Of a stretch of DNA of 64,000 nt, positions 35,236-44,080 are shown one piece after another. The translations under genes and the position numbers were made by a program. The stretch is from the NCBI RefSeq assembly GCF_035573695.1, contig NZ_CP121694.1, positions 3,656,237 through 3,720,236 on the forward strand. Direction: 5' to 3'. Position 1 is the first letter of the stretch. Each line of letters begins with the position of its first letter. Under the pieces are notes generated by a model. That model had not been told where the DNA came from, searched no databases, and saw only the letters and a program-made list of their open reading frames with translations. The stretch is from Metallumcola ferriviriculae. Lineage in GTDB: Bacteria; Bacillota; JADQBR01.

Positions 35236-35721
35236 TTAACTACACAAGGAATTTTTGTTATTAGCCTTCTTTAATAAAAAGGTTGCCAGAAAACTTTGAA
35301 TAAAAAATGTCACAGGAACCCCAAACATAACAGCAAGCCAGTTAAATGGGTCTTTACTTATTATTACAAGTGCTGAACCAACAAAGTAAAAGATAACTGT
35401 CATAAAAATTCCATAAATCCAACCTGAGAATTTTGTACCCCTTTTACTTATTAATTTAAAAGCCACAAAACCGAAGATCAGGCTTAATAATATAAATGCC
35501 GCTTTATTTACAAGGACTATTGAGTAAGAGTATCCCCCTGTTAACTTAGGCAACATGTGTTCAGGCATAAGTCCTAGTTGAATACGAACTTTATCAGTCA
35601 GCCTAGCCAGACGATAAAGTACAGCCGTTGATAAAGCAACCTCGAAAACAATTATCGTTAATACAGTTGCTACTGAGCAAATTACCAAGTTCTTTATTTC
35701 GTTAACAATATTAGTAGTCAC
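35236..35721 (-). CDS. four-helix membrane protein, unknown
   Basis: A 161-residue protein with four membrane helices; a polar segment with RLTDKVRIQLGLMPE lies between helices 1 and 2. It starts at a GTG after GGAGG. Only a short 5' remnant of the same gene type remains at 19838, to the right of the other copy of the large repeat. Function unknown. Confidence 0.6.
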   Translation of the reverse strand: MTTNIVNEIKNLVICSVATVLTIIVFEVALSTAVLYRLARLTDKVRIQLGLMPEHMLPKLTGGYSYSIVLVNKAAFILLSLIFGFVAFKLISKRGTKFSGWIYGIFMTVIFYFVGSALVIISKDPFNWLAVMFGVPVTFFIQSFLATFLLKKANNKNSLCS

Positions 35722-35745
35722 TGGCTTACCTCCACTTATAAAAAG

Positions 35746-35946
35746 CTAACTACCTTTTAGTTTCAGATAACGATAAAGCAAATAACTGATTAGCCCTATC
35801 GGAAATAAAGCAACCGTTAATATCGTCCAAACCCAGTGGTTCATCCCAATCTTCCTTGCATTAACCCACACATATATGCCAGAGATAACTCTTAGCCCCA
35901 GCATTAAAGAATTAAATATTTGAACCGCTATTACCGCTGCACTCAC
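35746..35946 (-). CDS. PLDc_N-like two-helix membrane protein
   Basis: A 66-residue paralogue of the protein at 19901, about 88 percent identical (shared NARKIGMNHWVWTIL and FPIGLISYLLYRYLK). The GTG start aligns with the ATG of the paralogue. No phospholipase domain follows. It lies upstream of the 35236 gene in the same direction. Confidence 0.7.
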   Translation of the reverse strand: MSAAVIAVQIFNSLMLGLRVISGIYVWVNARKIGMNHWVWTILTVALFPIGLISYLLYRYLKLKGS

Positions 35947-36030
35947 ACAACCCCTCAAAAATAGGAATAAATAGCCAGTTTAAATGGCCCTAAAAAGTTA
36001 CTGTAAAATACGACAAGTTATTGGAGATGG

Positions 36031-37140
36031 TTACTTTAATACATATTGATAATTATCTGTTTCTTTATCTCCAATAAACCTTCTGTTCTCAAAATATAAA
36101 GTTTGGTCCTTTTTACCAGTAAAACGCAAATAATCCCCATGATACGGCACATCATTATTTTCAACAAATTCTTTTTCAACTTCGTTCAGTAGTTCTTGGT
36201 ATAGTAAGACCTTGCTTTCAGCCACAAGGTTTATAAGCGTTAGAAAACCCGCACTATTATGCCTAATTAATATAAAATTTTCACCTATCCCTTCTATAAA
36301 ATAATTCCCTTTACTTTCCCCCAGTTCTTGCAAGTCATAAACTTCAAGTACCTCTCCTGTAATATCAGAAATTAAATACGCTTTTTTACCATCTGTAATA
36401 ACCACTTTGTCTTCGAACAATGTTACATTTTTTTCAAACCTATTAAAATATCTTGCTGTTGCCCGATGTTTTACTTTATTTTTGTATAGGTACAGACTGT
36501 GTACCTTATTAATTATACTGGGTTCTCCATAAGTATTAACAATTGTAGCTATCTTATTTCCGTTCGGCGTTTGCTGTACCTCCATTTTTAGAAACCCATC
36601 AGTTAAACCTAAAGCAGAAATTTTTGTGAAGCTTTTATCCTTATCTGCGTAGTAAAGAAGACCATTATCAGGATTTAAAATATAACCCTCTCCATTCTCT
36701 AAGCTGCTCAATACATATTGATTGTTTATCCAGACGATTTGAGAGTTTTCATCCCAATATACATCTGCTCCTAATGCCTCGGCGACAAATCGCAATGGAA
36801 CTAATGTTCTTCCGTCTGTTATCCTGGCGGGAACATCCAAGGCAATACTATTTCCATTTATGTACGCTTTAAGCTTACCTATCATTAAATGTACATTATT
36901 TTCTATATTAGTTATAGTTACAGTCTTTTTACTGTTATCCCATTTCACCTTTGCTCCCAATGATTCAGAAACTACCCTTAGAGGAATAAATATTCTATTT
37001 TCCTCCTTTAAAGGAGGTACATCAGAATTTAATTTCTCTTCATCTACCATGATTTCAATAGACTGGTTAGCCCATAATACTGAAGGGAAAAAGGCCATTG
37101 ATATAAATACGCCAATACAAATGGAATATATTAGTTTCAT
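36031..37140 (-). CDS. stalk-domain protein (copper-amine-oxidase N-terminal-like)
   Basis: A 370-residue secreted protein: signal peptide (FISMAFFPSVLWA), then two stalk repeats of the copper-amine-oxidase N-terminal-like type (RIFIPLRVVSESLGAKVKWD and RTLVPLRFVAEALGADVYWD), then a 230-residue region of strand-rich repeats resembling a propeller. Stalk domains are common in cell-wall proteins of clostridia. The start MKLIYS replaces an upstream frame start because the signal peptide begins there. Confidence 0.8.
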   Translation of the reverse strand: MKLIYSICIGVFISMAFFPSVLWANQSIEIMVDEEKLNSDVPPLKEENRIFIPLRVVSESLGAKVKWDNSKKTVTITNIENNVHLMIGKLKAYINGNSIALDVPARITDGRTLVPLRFVAEALGADVYWDENSQIVWINNQYVLSSLENGEGYILNPDNGLLYYADKDKSFTKISALGLTDGFLKMEVQQTPNGNKIATIVNTYGEPSIINKVHSLYLYKNKVKHRATARYFNRFEKNVTLFEDKVVITDGKKAYLISDITGEVLEVYDLQELGESKGNYFIEGIGENFILIRHNSAGFLTLINLVAESKVLLYQELLNEVEKEFVENNDVPYHGDYLRFTGKKDQTLYFENRRFIGDKETDNYQYVLK

Positions 37141-37266
37141 AATCCTGTCCACCCACCTTTCAAATTTAAGATACTTATATATATATAATTTTCCACTCAA
37201 CACCTTATCAAAAAAATACTAACCTAGACAATCCATTCTTGTATAAAACGCTCTTCACTTTGCTAA

Positions 37267-37635
37267 TTAGCACCTAAAAGGCAATATGGGAATAACAATA
37301 AACCATAATATCAGAAAGAGCGGTACCAAAAACGCCGCCAACCTTTCCTGCTTTACTCCTACTAACCACATTATGCTGGCAAATACCGCACCAATAAAGG
37401 CATCGGTTATAACCGTAGTAACCAAAAACACTGCTCCTGGTGTATGAGGCGAGATAGCCCCCTCCCAGATTGCATTTACAACAAACCCAGGTAGGATATG
37501 AACTAAGTCCATGGGTGCTGCCGATTTATTTAAAACCACTATCGCATAGAGATTAAACAGAAAGGATAAAGAGCCGAAAATAAGAACGCCCTTTTTAACA
37601 GCCTGATTGAAGTTTGAATAGTTCCTGGTCTCCAT
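37267..37635 (-). CDS. membrane protein, unknown
   Basis: A 122-residue protein with three to four membrane helices. A GGGGG ribosome site precedes the ATG. Between the two stalk-domain genes and in their direction. No family recognised. Confidence 0.55.
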   Translation of the reverse strand: METRNYSNFNQAVKKGVLIFGSLSFLFNLYAIVVLNKSAAPMDLVHILPGFVVNAIWEGAISPHTPGAVFLVTTVITDAFIGAVFASIMWLVGVKQERLAAFLVPLFLILWFIVIPILPFRC

Positions 37636-37651
37636 TGTTTCATACCCCCCG

Positions 37652-38398
37652 TTACATCAATGGTATTGCAACTTCCGCCAGTACCCCATTCGTAAATTTA
37701 AGAACCATCCTTAATCCCGAATCCGTTTCAGGAATAAATGCAGTAGTATAAATAAGATTACCGTTACCATTTTCATCAATACTGCTTCTAAGTGGAACAC
37801 CATACTGCCTTTGAACATTTTCTACTGTATCACCAAGCTTGATATTCCTTCGAGTCTCGCTATTTTGTTTCAGCACATATACAGGCGGCTCATAAGGATC
37901 TGACTGTTTCTTTATGAAGTTATCATTGGGAACCTTCACATCTTCATCATCCAGTAAATCATATTCTGTAATATATATCATTGGGGTATAGTTGTTGAGC
38001 TTTGTGTAGTGGACATTCCGACCCAACGCTTCAGACACGAACCTCAGTGGAACCAGAGTTCTTCCTGATATAATCTTTGGCGGTACATCTAACTCCATTT
38101 TTTTTGAATTTATAAGTGCAATCTTTTTGTCAATGCCTAGGCTTATATCTACTGAATCCTTCCAGATGTGTATTGTTTGGGTTGAAGTTTCCCAGTGAAC
38201 CTTAAAATCCAGTTCTTCTGCAATAGCCCGCAAAGGAACCAATGTCCTGCCGTTTTCAATTCTAGGTTTAACATCCGTATTGAGAAAATGCGTATCAACT
38301 ACAATATGTACGGAGTTATCCATGCCTGCATATGCAGGGGAAATGAAAGTAAGCAGAGCAAAAATCATTACATTAACAAAAACGAAATGCTTACGCAT
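37652..38398 (-). CDS. stalk-domain protein
   Basis: A 248-residue secreted protein with a signal peptide (FALLTFISPAYA), two stalk repeats (RTLVPLRAIAEELDFKVHWE, RTLVPLRFVSEALGRNVHY) and a C-terminal domain with KLGDTVENVQRQYGVPL, a SmpA/OmlA-like or DUF4309-like repeat that also appears in the broken gene just upstream. The ATG is set by GGGAGGGG. A fragment of this gene type lies at 23757. Confidence 0.8.
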   Translation of the reverse strand: MRKHFVFVNVMIFALLTFISPAYAGMDNSVHIVVDTHFLNTDVKPRIENGRTLVPLRAIAEELDFKVHWETSTQTIHIWKDSVDISLGIDKKIALINSKKMELDVPPKIISGRTLVPLRFVSEALGRNVHYTKLNNYTPMIYITEYDLLDDEDVKVPNDNFIKKQSDPYEPPVYVLKQNSETRRNIKLGDTVENVQRQYGVPLRSSIDENGNGNLIYTTAFIPETDSGLRMVLKFTNGVLAEVAIPLM

Positions 38399-38495
38399 TG
38401 TACCCCTCCCCATAATTAGAGTCATAATCCCTTGCTAATCAAGATAGCCACCATACAACCTTATAATTTCTACTTTAGAGCTTTCGCTAACGCTA

Positions 38496-38905
38496 CTATT
38501 CATCATCTGCTCCTTTTACCAAAAACCAGCCTATATTTTTTCCATCACTGTTATCGCCCTCAAATCCCTCATATTCCGAACGGAACCTTTCCAGTACCTC
38601 TTTTGCACTATCCCCTACCCTCACCCCTAAATCGGTTTTAATTTCGGGACTAAAGACAGAAACGATATACACTCTGCTGGTTTCTTTTCCACAACCACCT
38701 CAGCGCCTTTACTATACTCCATGTGTTCAAGCGGTTCTCCGTAATAACCTATAATATCCTCAACAACTCTAGTACTGTAATCATTGCCCAGTGATTTAAT
38801 TACATCTTTCTTTGAATCTCCTATATGAATACCCGCCAGGCTAACCTCTTTGGGCACCCGAACATTCCTAAACTCTAAGGGCTCACTCCTGTTCTTTCTT
38901 GCCAA
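38496..38905 (-). pseudogene. frameshifted and truncated gene for a repeat-domain secreted protein
   Basis: The first part (SLAGIHIGDSKKDVIKSLG) and, after a frame break near 38690, the second part (RVYIVSVFSPEIKTDLGVRVGDSAKEVLERF) form two similar repeats like those in the C-terminal region of stalk-domain proteins. The N-terminus is missing: the frame runs into the end of the next gene upstream. No signal peptide remains. Confidence 0.6.
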
Positions 38906-39314
38906 TTACACTTAAAGTTAAGTATCCAAGTACAACCCCGCTTAGCACTAAGGGTAAGTCGCTGTAATATCGAGGAAATGTCGGAGAGTATATATACATA
39001 CCAAGTGTTGTAGGTAAAATCAAAGGATGGATAGCAATATACAGTGCTGGCAGTCCAACAGCTAGTAGTTTTATCCAGTCAATTTTCCATTTGCCTTGTT
39101 TTCTAAATGCACTAATGAAACTGGGCAAACTGATTAATAAGCCTAACGCATAAGGGATAACTACAGATGAGATGAAATGATATAATCTTATATCTGAAAC
39201 GGAAATATCAAATTTTGGCGCTGCCCGATAGTATTCAGCTTGTAATACAATATATAGAAAAAATACCGCATAAACGAAGATACATATAAACTTGAGTAAC
39301 TTATTCGACTTCAT
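38883..39314 (-). CDS. four-helix membrane protein, family member 2
   Basis: A 143-residue paralogue of the proteins at 24436 and 43545: four membrane helices, with a central RKQGKWKIDWIKLLAVGLP loop. The C-terminal half is also found, without a start, at 5614. The ribosome site is AAGGGGG. In the second cluster copy; function unknown. Confidence 0.6.
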   Translation of the reverse strand: MKSNKLLKFICIFVYAVFFLYIVLQAEYYRAAPKFDISVSDIRLYHFISSVVIPYALGLLISLPSFISAFRKQGKWKIDWIKLLAVGLPALYIAIHPLILPTTLGMYIYSPTFPRYYSDLPLVLSGVVLGYLTLSVIGKKEQE

Positions 39315-39348
39315 GATTGCCCCCTTTCATACTATTTTAATGGCAACT

Positions 39349-39492
39349 CTATTCTGTCTTTCCCTCATCTTGCTTTAACTCTATCAAAGCCTCTAATATG
39401 GCCTCTCTTACTGCATACTTAATGACGAAGAACAATACAAAAGATAATAGCAGTAGAATGACAAGGTAATACGGTAACTGCTCAAAAGACAC
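39349..39492 (-). CDS. small single-span membrane protein, DUF6019-like
   Basis: A 47-residue protein: one membrane helix (YYLVILLLLSFVLFFVI) and a charged tail (KYAVREAILEALIELKQDE). The pattern helix then KYAVRE resembles the DUF6019 type. GTG start with GGGAGG upstream. It lies between two membrane genes of the cluster. Confidence 0.55.
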   Translation of the reverse strand: MSFEQLPYYLVILLLLSFVLFFVIKYAVREAILEALIELKQDEGKTE

Positions 39493-39521
39493 TCCTATTC
39501 CTCCCTTCAATTAAGCTATTT

Positions 39522-39917
39522 TCACTGGTATATGTGATATTCCTCCTGTTTCAAATTCCGCATCCACTCATCCAGTGCTTCTTTATAAAATATATAAATA
39601 CCATCCTGCTCAATATAAGGGATGTCGATTTTACCTTGCTGAAGCAGTAACTCCAATCCGTTCTGGGGAAGCCCTAGATAATCAGCCGCACCTTTAAGAT
39701 ACATATAGCTATCTTCTGACTCAGCCTTACTCAGATCTTTACGGAGATTCTTTATTTCCGAGGCCACTTCCTGTAACCCCATATCATCCCTCGGTTCCCT
39801 GGATGGACTAAGGCTATTTGCCACCTGTTCAAGACCCTTTGAAATCCAGAAGGACCCGACTAGAAAGGAAACTGCCAAGATTATAATTGTTATCATAAGT
39901 CCTTTTTCTTTGCTCAT
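39522..39917 (-). CDS. membrane-anchored excisionase-like (HTH_17) protein
   Basis: A 131-residue protein with a membrane helix (about 9-25), a linker coiled coil (EVASEIKNLRKDLSKAE) and a C-terminal helix-turn-helix of the excisionase/MerR-like type (YLKGAADYLGLPQNGLELLLQQGKI, then a YKEALDEWM helix). The Xis-type fold usually binds DNA; being tied to the membrane it could be a one-component sensor or have lost DNA binding. GAGGAGGG is the ribosome site. Its tail is repeated at 5832. Confidence 0.65.
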   Translation of the reverse strand: MSKEKGLMITIIILAVSFLVGSFWISKGLEQVANSLSPSREPRDDMGLQEVASEIKNLRKDLSKAESEDSYMYLKGAADYLGLPQNGLELLLQQGKIDIPYIEQDGIYIFYKEALDEWMRNLKQEEYHIYQ

Positions 39918-40057
39918 TTACACCCTCCTCAATAAATATAATAGCTAAGTAGTTCTTTAATCCATTCCTTAAATTCCTAGGAAGAGCCATTCCAGGTGAA
40001 CGCTGGTTACCAGAATTCTATAAGCCATACCCTCTCTTTCGTCGGTGTTTCCATTCA

Positions 40058-40375
40058 CTAAAATACTTCCTGTACAAATATCGGAAGTATAAAAAACACG
40101 ATGTAAAGACAAGGAAGTAAGAGCAACTTTAGTGCAGTAGTTACTTCTTTCTTGTTCACCTTATGTATTAGTACCAACAGGATAAAGGCAATTACTGCAT
40201 ACATTGGATACCCTATAAGCGATACCTTAATAGCCCAGTCAACGGTATCGGCTGCTCGATAAGCAAAGAGTGCTGCATATACATAAGGACTCACCCATTG
40301 AAATATAAGAAATGCTACTAATGAAAAACCAAACCATAAAGGTAATGGGTAGTTATTCCTTTTCTTTGAGTGCAT
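40058..40375 (-). CDS. three-helix membrane protein
   Basis: A 105-residue protein with three membrane helices and a basic start (MHSKKRNN). The ATG at 40375 lies inside the end of the small gene before it and has GGGGGAT upstream, so the two are translationally coupled. Function unknown. Confidence 0.6.
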   Translation of the reverse strand: MHSKKRNNYPLPLWFGFSLVAFLIFQWVSPYVYAALFAYRAADTVDWAIKVSLIGYPMYAVIAFILLVLIHKVNKKEVTTALKLLLLPCLYIVFFILPIFVQEVF

Positions 40376-40472
40376 CAAAAATATCCCCCAGTTTCTTCTC
40401 AATGCGTTCTATACCAGTTTTCAAGTTCCAGGCAATTACACCTAATATAATTGCTATTACCCATAACCCCAT
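40353..40472 (-). CDS. 39-residue membrane peptide
   Basis: A short frame with GGGAGG before the ATG: one membrane helix (GLWVIAIILGVIAW) and an amphipathic charged helix (ERIEKKLGDIFDALKEKE). Same plan as the proteins at 25364 and 41469. Overlaps the start of the next gene. Confidence 0.55.
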   Translation of the reverse strand: MGLWVIAIILGVIAWNLKTGIERIEKKLGDIFDALKEKE

Positions 40473-40513
40473 ACCACTGCCTCCCGCACAATTAATTTCA
40501 GCCTCTAACCCGT

Positions 40514-41017
40514 TCACTCCTTAAACTCCAATACTTGACCTAAATAGTAATCCTGACTAAATCTGCTCCCATCCTTATTTCGCCAACCGATTGATATTTG
40601 CAAAGGAATTAACATTACCCTTAATTCTTCTTCAGATAGCCCTCTGGCATAAATAAATGCATGATATTCGGCTAGAGAAACTTTTTCCCCATCAGCATTC
40701 CGATACGAAGAGCCCCCAGACCAGGCTCGATGAGTATCTTTGTCCAATGCCGCCTGGAAATCTTGCACTGTAGGCACTTCCAGTTCTTTATCGGTCACAT
40801 GCGACGAATTACTAATCTTTACTTGAAACTCCAGTTTCCGAAAATCATTTATAGATGGGTTATCTATACCAGCAGTTCCGACACTCTCAAATTCCTCCTG
40901 AGTTAACCTGCTCACTCTAGCAGTTATGTTGATTCTAGGGGTGGTGAATAAATCAAATCGGCCACAGCCTGAAACGATAAGCACCATTAGTAGTAAGCCT
41001 AATAAGTATCTTTTCAT
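40514..41017 (-). CDS. lipoprotein, unknown function
   Basis: A 167-residue lipoprotein with lipobox VSGC (Cys near 18). The mature part has an immunoglobulin-like strand pattern (KLEFQVKISNSSHV, LRVMLIPLQISIGWRNKDG). Ribosome site GGGAGG. Outside the membrane; partner unknown. Confidence 0.65.
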   Translation of the reverse strand: MKRYLLGLLLMVLIVSGCGRFDLFTTPRINITARVSRLTQEEFESVGTAGIDNPSINDFRKLEFQVKISNSSHVTDKELEVPTVQDFQAALDKDTHRAWSGGSSYRNADGEKVSLAEYHAFIYARGLSEEELRVMLIPLQISIGWRNKDGSRFSQDYYLGQVLEFKE

Positions 41018-41036
41018 TAATTCTCCTCCCAGTGAA

Positions 41037-41324
41037 CTACTTAGTGATTAAGTAAATTGCAACTGCAACCAAAATCCCTGGAATCCCAGCATAGAAACAG
41101 GCAAGAGTTAATGATTGTCTTTCTTTCCTGTCCTCTTTAGTTTCAGTACTAAAATTTGCTCGGTTTTGATGGCCACTGACAAACGCACCTGAAAAAACAC
41201 CAGATAGTAGCCAGCATCCCAGCCCGAAATAAGTAGCATACCTATTAATTAAGGTTATGTCTCTAGTCGCAATAGCAATAAATAAGACGACACCAATTCC
41301 TACTGCTAAACCCTTGATAAACAT
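41037..41324 (-). CDS. DUF5316-family membrane protein
   Basis: A 95-residue protein with three membrane helices and the DUF5316 signature SGAFVSGHQNRANFSTETKEDR between helices 2 and 3. This small family is common in Bacillus and clostridia; the role is unknown. GGGAGGG is the ribosome site. Confidence 0.85.
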   Translation of the reverse strand: MFIKGLAVGIGVVLFIAIATRDITLINRYATYFGLGCWLLSGVFSGAFVSGHQNRANFSTETKEDRKERQSLTLACFYAGIPGILVAVAIYLITK

Positions 41325-41468
41325 TAAAACCCTCCCCCAAAAATTCAGTAGCGGCAGTAGACCTCCTTCAATATTTTTCCATATAATATTACTAAATAGC
41401 AGGATACAAGCCTATATAAGCGGAAGTAAGAAGGAAATGCGAAAGTGAATTCTGAAAGGAGTTCTGAA

Positions 41469-41642
41469 ATGATGTTCAATGTCTGGACTACTATCTTTCA
41501 AATAATAAACTTTGCCCTAGTTCTAATGGTTCTACTGGCTGTACTCTATATCCTAATTAAATTACCAAGAGACATTTCCCGAATAAAAAATCGATTGATA
41601 AGCATTGAACGAGCTCTAAAAGAGGATAAAAAATCTGATTAA
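41469..41642 (+). CDS. small single-span protein with coiled-coil tail
   Basis: A 57-residue paralogue of the protein at 25364 (shared YILIKLPRDIS and IKNRLI). The ATG at 41469 is chosen for the AAAGGAG site. One of few plus-strand genes in the cluster, together with the gene that follows it. Confidence 0.6.
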   Translation: MMFNVWTTIFQIINFALVLMVLLAVLYILIKLPRDISRIKNRLISIERALKEDKKSD

Positions 41643-41680
41643 AAATAGTTCTGAAACCATTGAGCCACGGAGGGATAACC

Positions 41681-42046
41681 ATGAATAATGTGCTAAAACC
41701 GTCATCTAAAAGCACCATAGAAGGTATCATCATAGTAATATCTGCAATATTGATTGGCTTCATTATGAGTTACCTTCGAACCATTCCTGGTATTCTTTAC
41801 CTGCAACAGCTCGCTTTTTCAGCTTTCGTTACATACTGGTTATCCGTAGTTCTTCGGCGATATATTGGGTCGGCAACGCTGGTCATAATTGTCTCCATTA
41901 TTGCAAACTATAGTATCGCTGTATCGTTTGATCACTTAGGACCAGGCCAAGTTTTCTACCGCTTTACTGGTATAAGTTCCAAAATAGGCGGGCCAAGTAT
42001 ATTGGTCGGGTCTATTCTGGGCTATGCAATCTGGAAACATATATAG
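41681..42046 (+). CDS. four-helix membrane protein
   Basis: A 121-residue protein with four membrane helices and the pattern RTIPGILYLQQLAFSAFVTYWLSVVLRRYIGS. It is a diverged paralogue of the frameshifted gene at 42708. GGAGGG lies seven bases before the ATG. Function unknown. Confidence 0.6.
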   Translation: MNNVLKPSSKSTIEGIIIVISAILIGFIMSYLRTIPGILYLQQLAFSAFVTYWLSVVLRRYIGSATLVIIVSIIANYSIAVSFDHLGPGQVFYRFTGISSKIGGPSILVGSILGYAIWKHI

Positions 42047-42139
42047 GCAAAGGTAGATTAGTTATTAAATTAAGTTATAGCGCTGTCACTGGGGCGTTTT
42101 GTCTTAATTTTATTCGTTAGATTTCATATGAGGATAAAA

Positions 42140-42685
42140 TTAGTCAATCATAACTATCTCCCACCCATCTTGGAACTTCTGCAAAACGAACATCCTGCCG
42201 TTCACATTGCCATCTGGCCTAACCCACGAAACACCAGTAATAACCTCAGGCCGACCAACATCTCTTTCTCCCATAAAACCAATCTCTTTCAAATTCTCGA
42301 CTTCTTCATTCCAGTTAAGTAATTTTTTGACCTGGGGGAAATAATCTGAACTTACCGCCGACTTGATTTTATCATCGTCATTCTCTTTAATACCCTCGAA
42401 ATACTTTAAGATTACCTCTAATACATCTAGATTGAGCCTTGTATCAATTATCAACTGGTCTTCTGTTAATTCAAGCCTATCTATCTTTTTTTCTAGCTTG
42501 GTAATTTGACGGCTATATTGTACAGTTTCATCATATAACTTCCAGTTTGCTTTCTCTAAATCAGCTACTTTCTGGGTCAGTTCCTCTTTTTCTTCTATGA
42601 TTTTATCGACTTCATTTTGACTAGCGCACCCGCTCGCCAACAATAAGACTAACCCGATTAAAAGAAATTTTTTGATAGTAACCAC
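42140..42685 (-). CDS. lipoprotein with periplasmic-type coiled coil
   Basis: A 181-residue lipoprotein: lipobox ASGC (Cys near 20), coiled coil (about 25-80), then a compact domain with NWNEEVENLKEIGFMGERD and the ending FQDGWEIVMID. The GTG start sits too close to AAAGGAA, so a slightly later non-standard start is possible; the same leader occurs in the collapsed copy at 25662. Role unknown. Confidence 0.7.
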   Translation of the reverse strand: MVTIKKFLLIGLVLLLASGCASQNEVDKIIEEKEELTQKVADLEKANWKLYDETVQYSRQITKLEKKIDRLELTEDQLIIDTRLNLDVLEVILKYFEGIKENDDDKIKSAVSSDYFPQVKKLLNWNEEVENLKEIGFMGERDVGRPEVITGVSWVRPDGNVNGRMFVLQKFQDGWEIVMID

Positions 42686-42707
42686 TTCCTTTAATTAACC
42701 AAAAACT

Positions 42708-43134
42708 TCAACTAACCGCTTTTTTACTCAACTCCAAAACAGAATGTCCCATTATTGTCCCAAGAACCACTTCAAAGTTGCCTATAAAATGGGAATACAT
42801 GCTGTCTAAGTTATTTAAATATGATTGCAAAGGGATTCCCATATGGCTTAAGATACTAATTGCACCAAGGTTAATAACTAATAAAGCTAACAAGAGCAGG
42901 ATTATTTGAGGAAACATATTTGCGCAAAATTTTTGATAGTATATATGCCAAAAATGCCGTAAATGCTAGAACGGGAATGTACTGTAAAGAATATCTAATG
43001 GCCTCATTCACGGTAATACCGCCAGGGATTATCTTTATGTAACCCACAGCTATCGTAAAGATTATTATAAAAGGTATGCCAATATCCTTTGGTTGCTTGC
43101 CTTTACTTGAAGCAGACAAAGAGCCCCACCTCAT
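42708..43134 (-). pseudogene. membrane protein gene with a frameshift
   Basis: Two overlapping frames, the second beginning with FPQIILLLLALLVINLG, join into one 142-residue, four-helix protein that aligns along its length with the protein at 41681 (KILRKYV to VLRRYIG, then the last two helices). The break is near 42900. Separate translation of both halves is possible but less likely. Confidence 0.6.
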
Positions 43135-43138
43135 TTCC

Positions 43139-43519
43139 TTACTCCTCCCAAATAAGTGCCTTACCAACTAAAATACCAAAAAGAATGCCTACTAACGGAA
43201 ACGCCAGCATAGCAGTCCCCCACAGTTTTAAATCTAAGCCAAGTATTTTGGTACCATAAGGGCTAACAAGCAATATCCCCGCACCCATAACAAGAATCGT
43301 AAGAAGCAGTTGCCCCCAAGCAAGGTTAAGCCCTTTATTAAACGGTACTAACTCCAGCAGTAAGCCTGTGAGTATAAGAACCAGAGTAACTACTGGAAAA
43401 GTACTTGTCATCTGTTCATAGTTCAATGTGAATACAGCTTTTCGGTACGGTATATAGTAGTAGGTATACGCACCACATCCCAGTGCCACGATTATTAGCC
43501 TTAATAATAAAACTCGCAT
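43139..43519 (-). CDS. four-helix membrane protein
   Basis: A 126-residue protein with an N-terminal signal-like helix and three further membrane helices (TLVLILTGLLLELVPF, LLLTILVMGAGILLV, LAFPLVGILFGILVG). A degenerate copy is at 5925. GGAGGAGAGG is the ribosome site. It runs directly into the 42708 gene. Function unknown. Confidence 0.65.
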   Translation of the reverse strand: MRVLLLRLIIVALGCGAYTYYYIPYRKAVFTLNYEQMTSTFPVVTLVLILTGLLLELVPFNKGLNLAWGQLLLTILVMGAGILLVSPYGTKILGLDLKLWGTAMLAFPLVGILFGILVGKALIWEE

Positions 43520-43544
43520 AAAACCTCTCCTCCTCCTATTCCCT

Positions 43545-43976
43545 TCACGCTTCTGCCTGTTTGTATGGTGAGGTTAAGAATATATATCCAAATACTACAC
43601 CACTTAAAATTAAAATTGGTTGATTTCTACCCAATAGAAGTATTAGCAGGTAAAAGTACTTAGAAATAGGAGAGTAAGCTACCAGCGGTATTAGAGCAAC
43701 TATAAAAGTAGGTAACCCTACGCCCAAAAACTTAACCCAATTCCAGCGCCATCTACCTGACTTCTTTAATTCGCTGACCAGCTCAGGTATTCCGAGTAAC
43801 AGTCCGATTAGTATCGGAAATAGGCCGTTAAAAATAATAGCAGGATACATGTTAAAAGTAGCAGCAGATATTGACTGCAACTCTTTTCCGTAAGCTTCTC
43901 CTTTGTAAATAACAAACCCGACTAGTATTACATATAAAAACAGGCCTACGGTTTTCCAAACAGCTTTCCAATTCAT
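43545..43976 (-). CDS. four-helix membrane protein, family member 3
   Basis: A 143-residue paralogue of the proteins at 24436 and 38883: same four helices, and the loop ELKKSGRWRWNWVKFLGVGLP. The three copies differ from each other at about half of positions, so they are old duplicates. Ribosome site AAGGAGGG. Confidence 0.6.
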   Translation of the reverse strand: MNWKAVWKTVGLFLYVILVGFVIYKGEAYGKELQSISAATFNMYPAIIFNGLFPILIGLLLGIPELVSELKKSGRWRWNWVKFLGVGLPTFIVALIPLVAYSPISKYFYLLILLLGRNQPILILSGVVFGYIFLTSPYKQAEA

Positions 43977-44080
43977 AAATGATTCCCTCCTTACTTTCCA
44001 TATATACTACTTATCTCCCGCAGTTACCTGCAAATATTTTCCATGCAAAACCCAGCGCAGTTAACTGGGTTTAGAAATGT

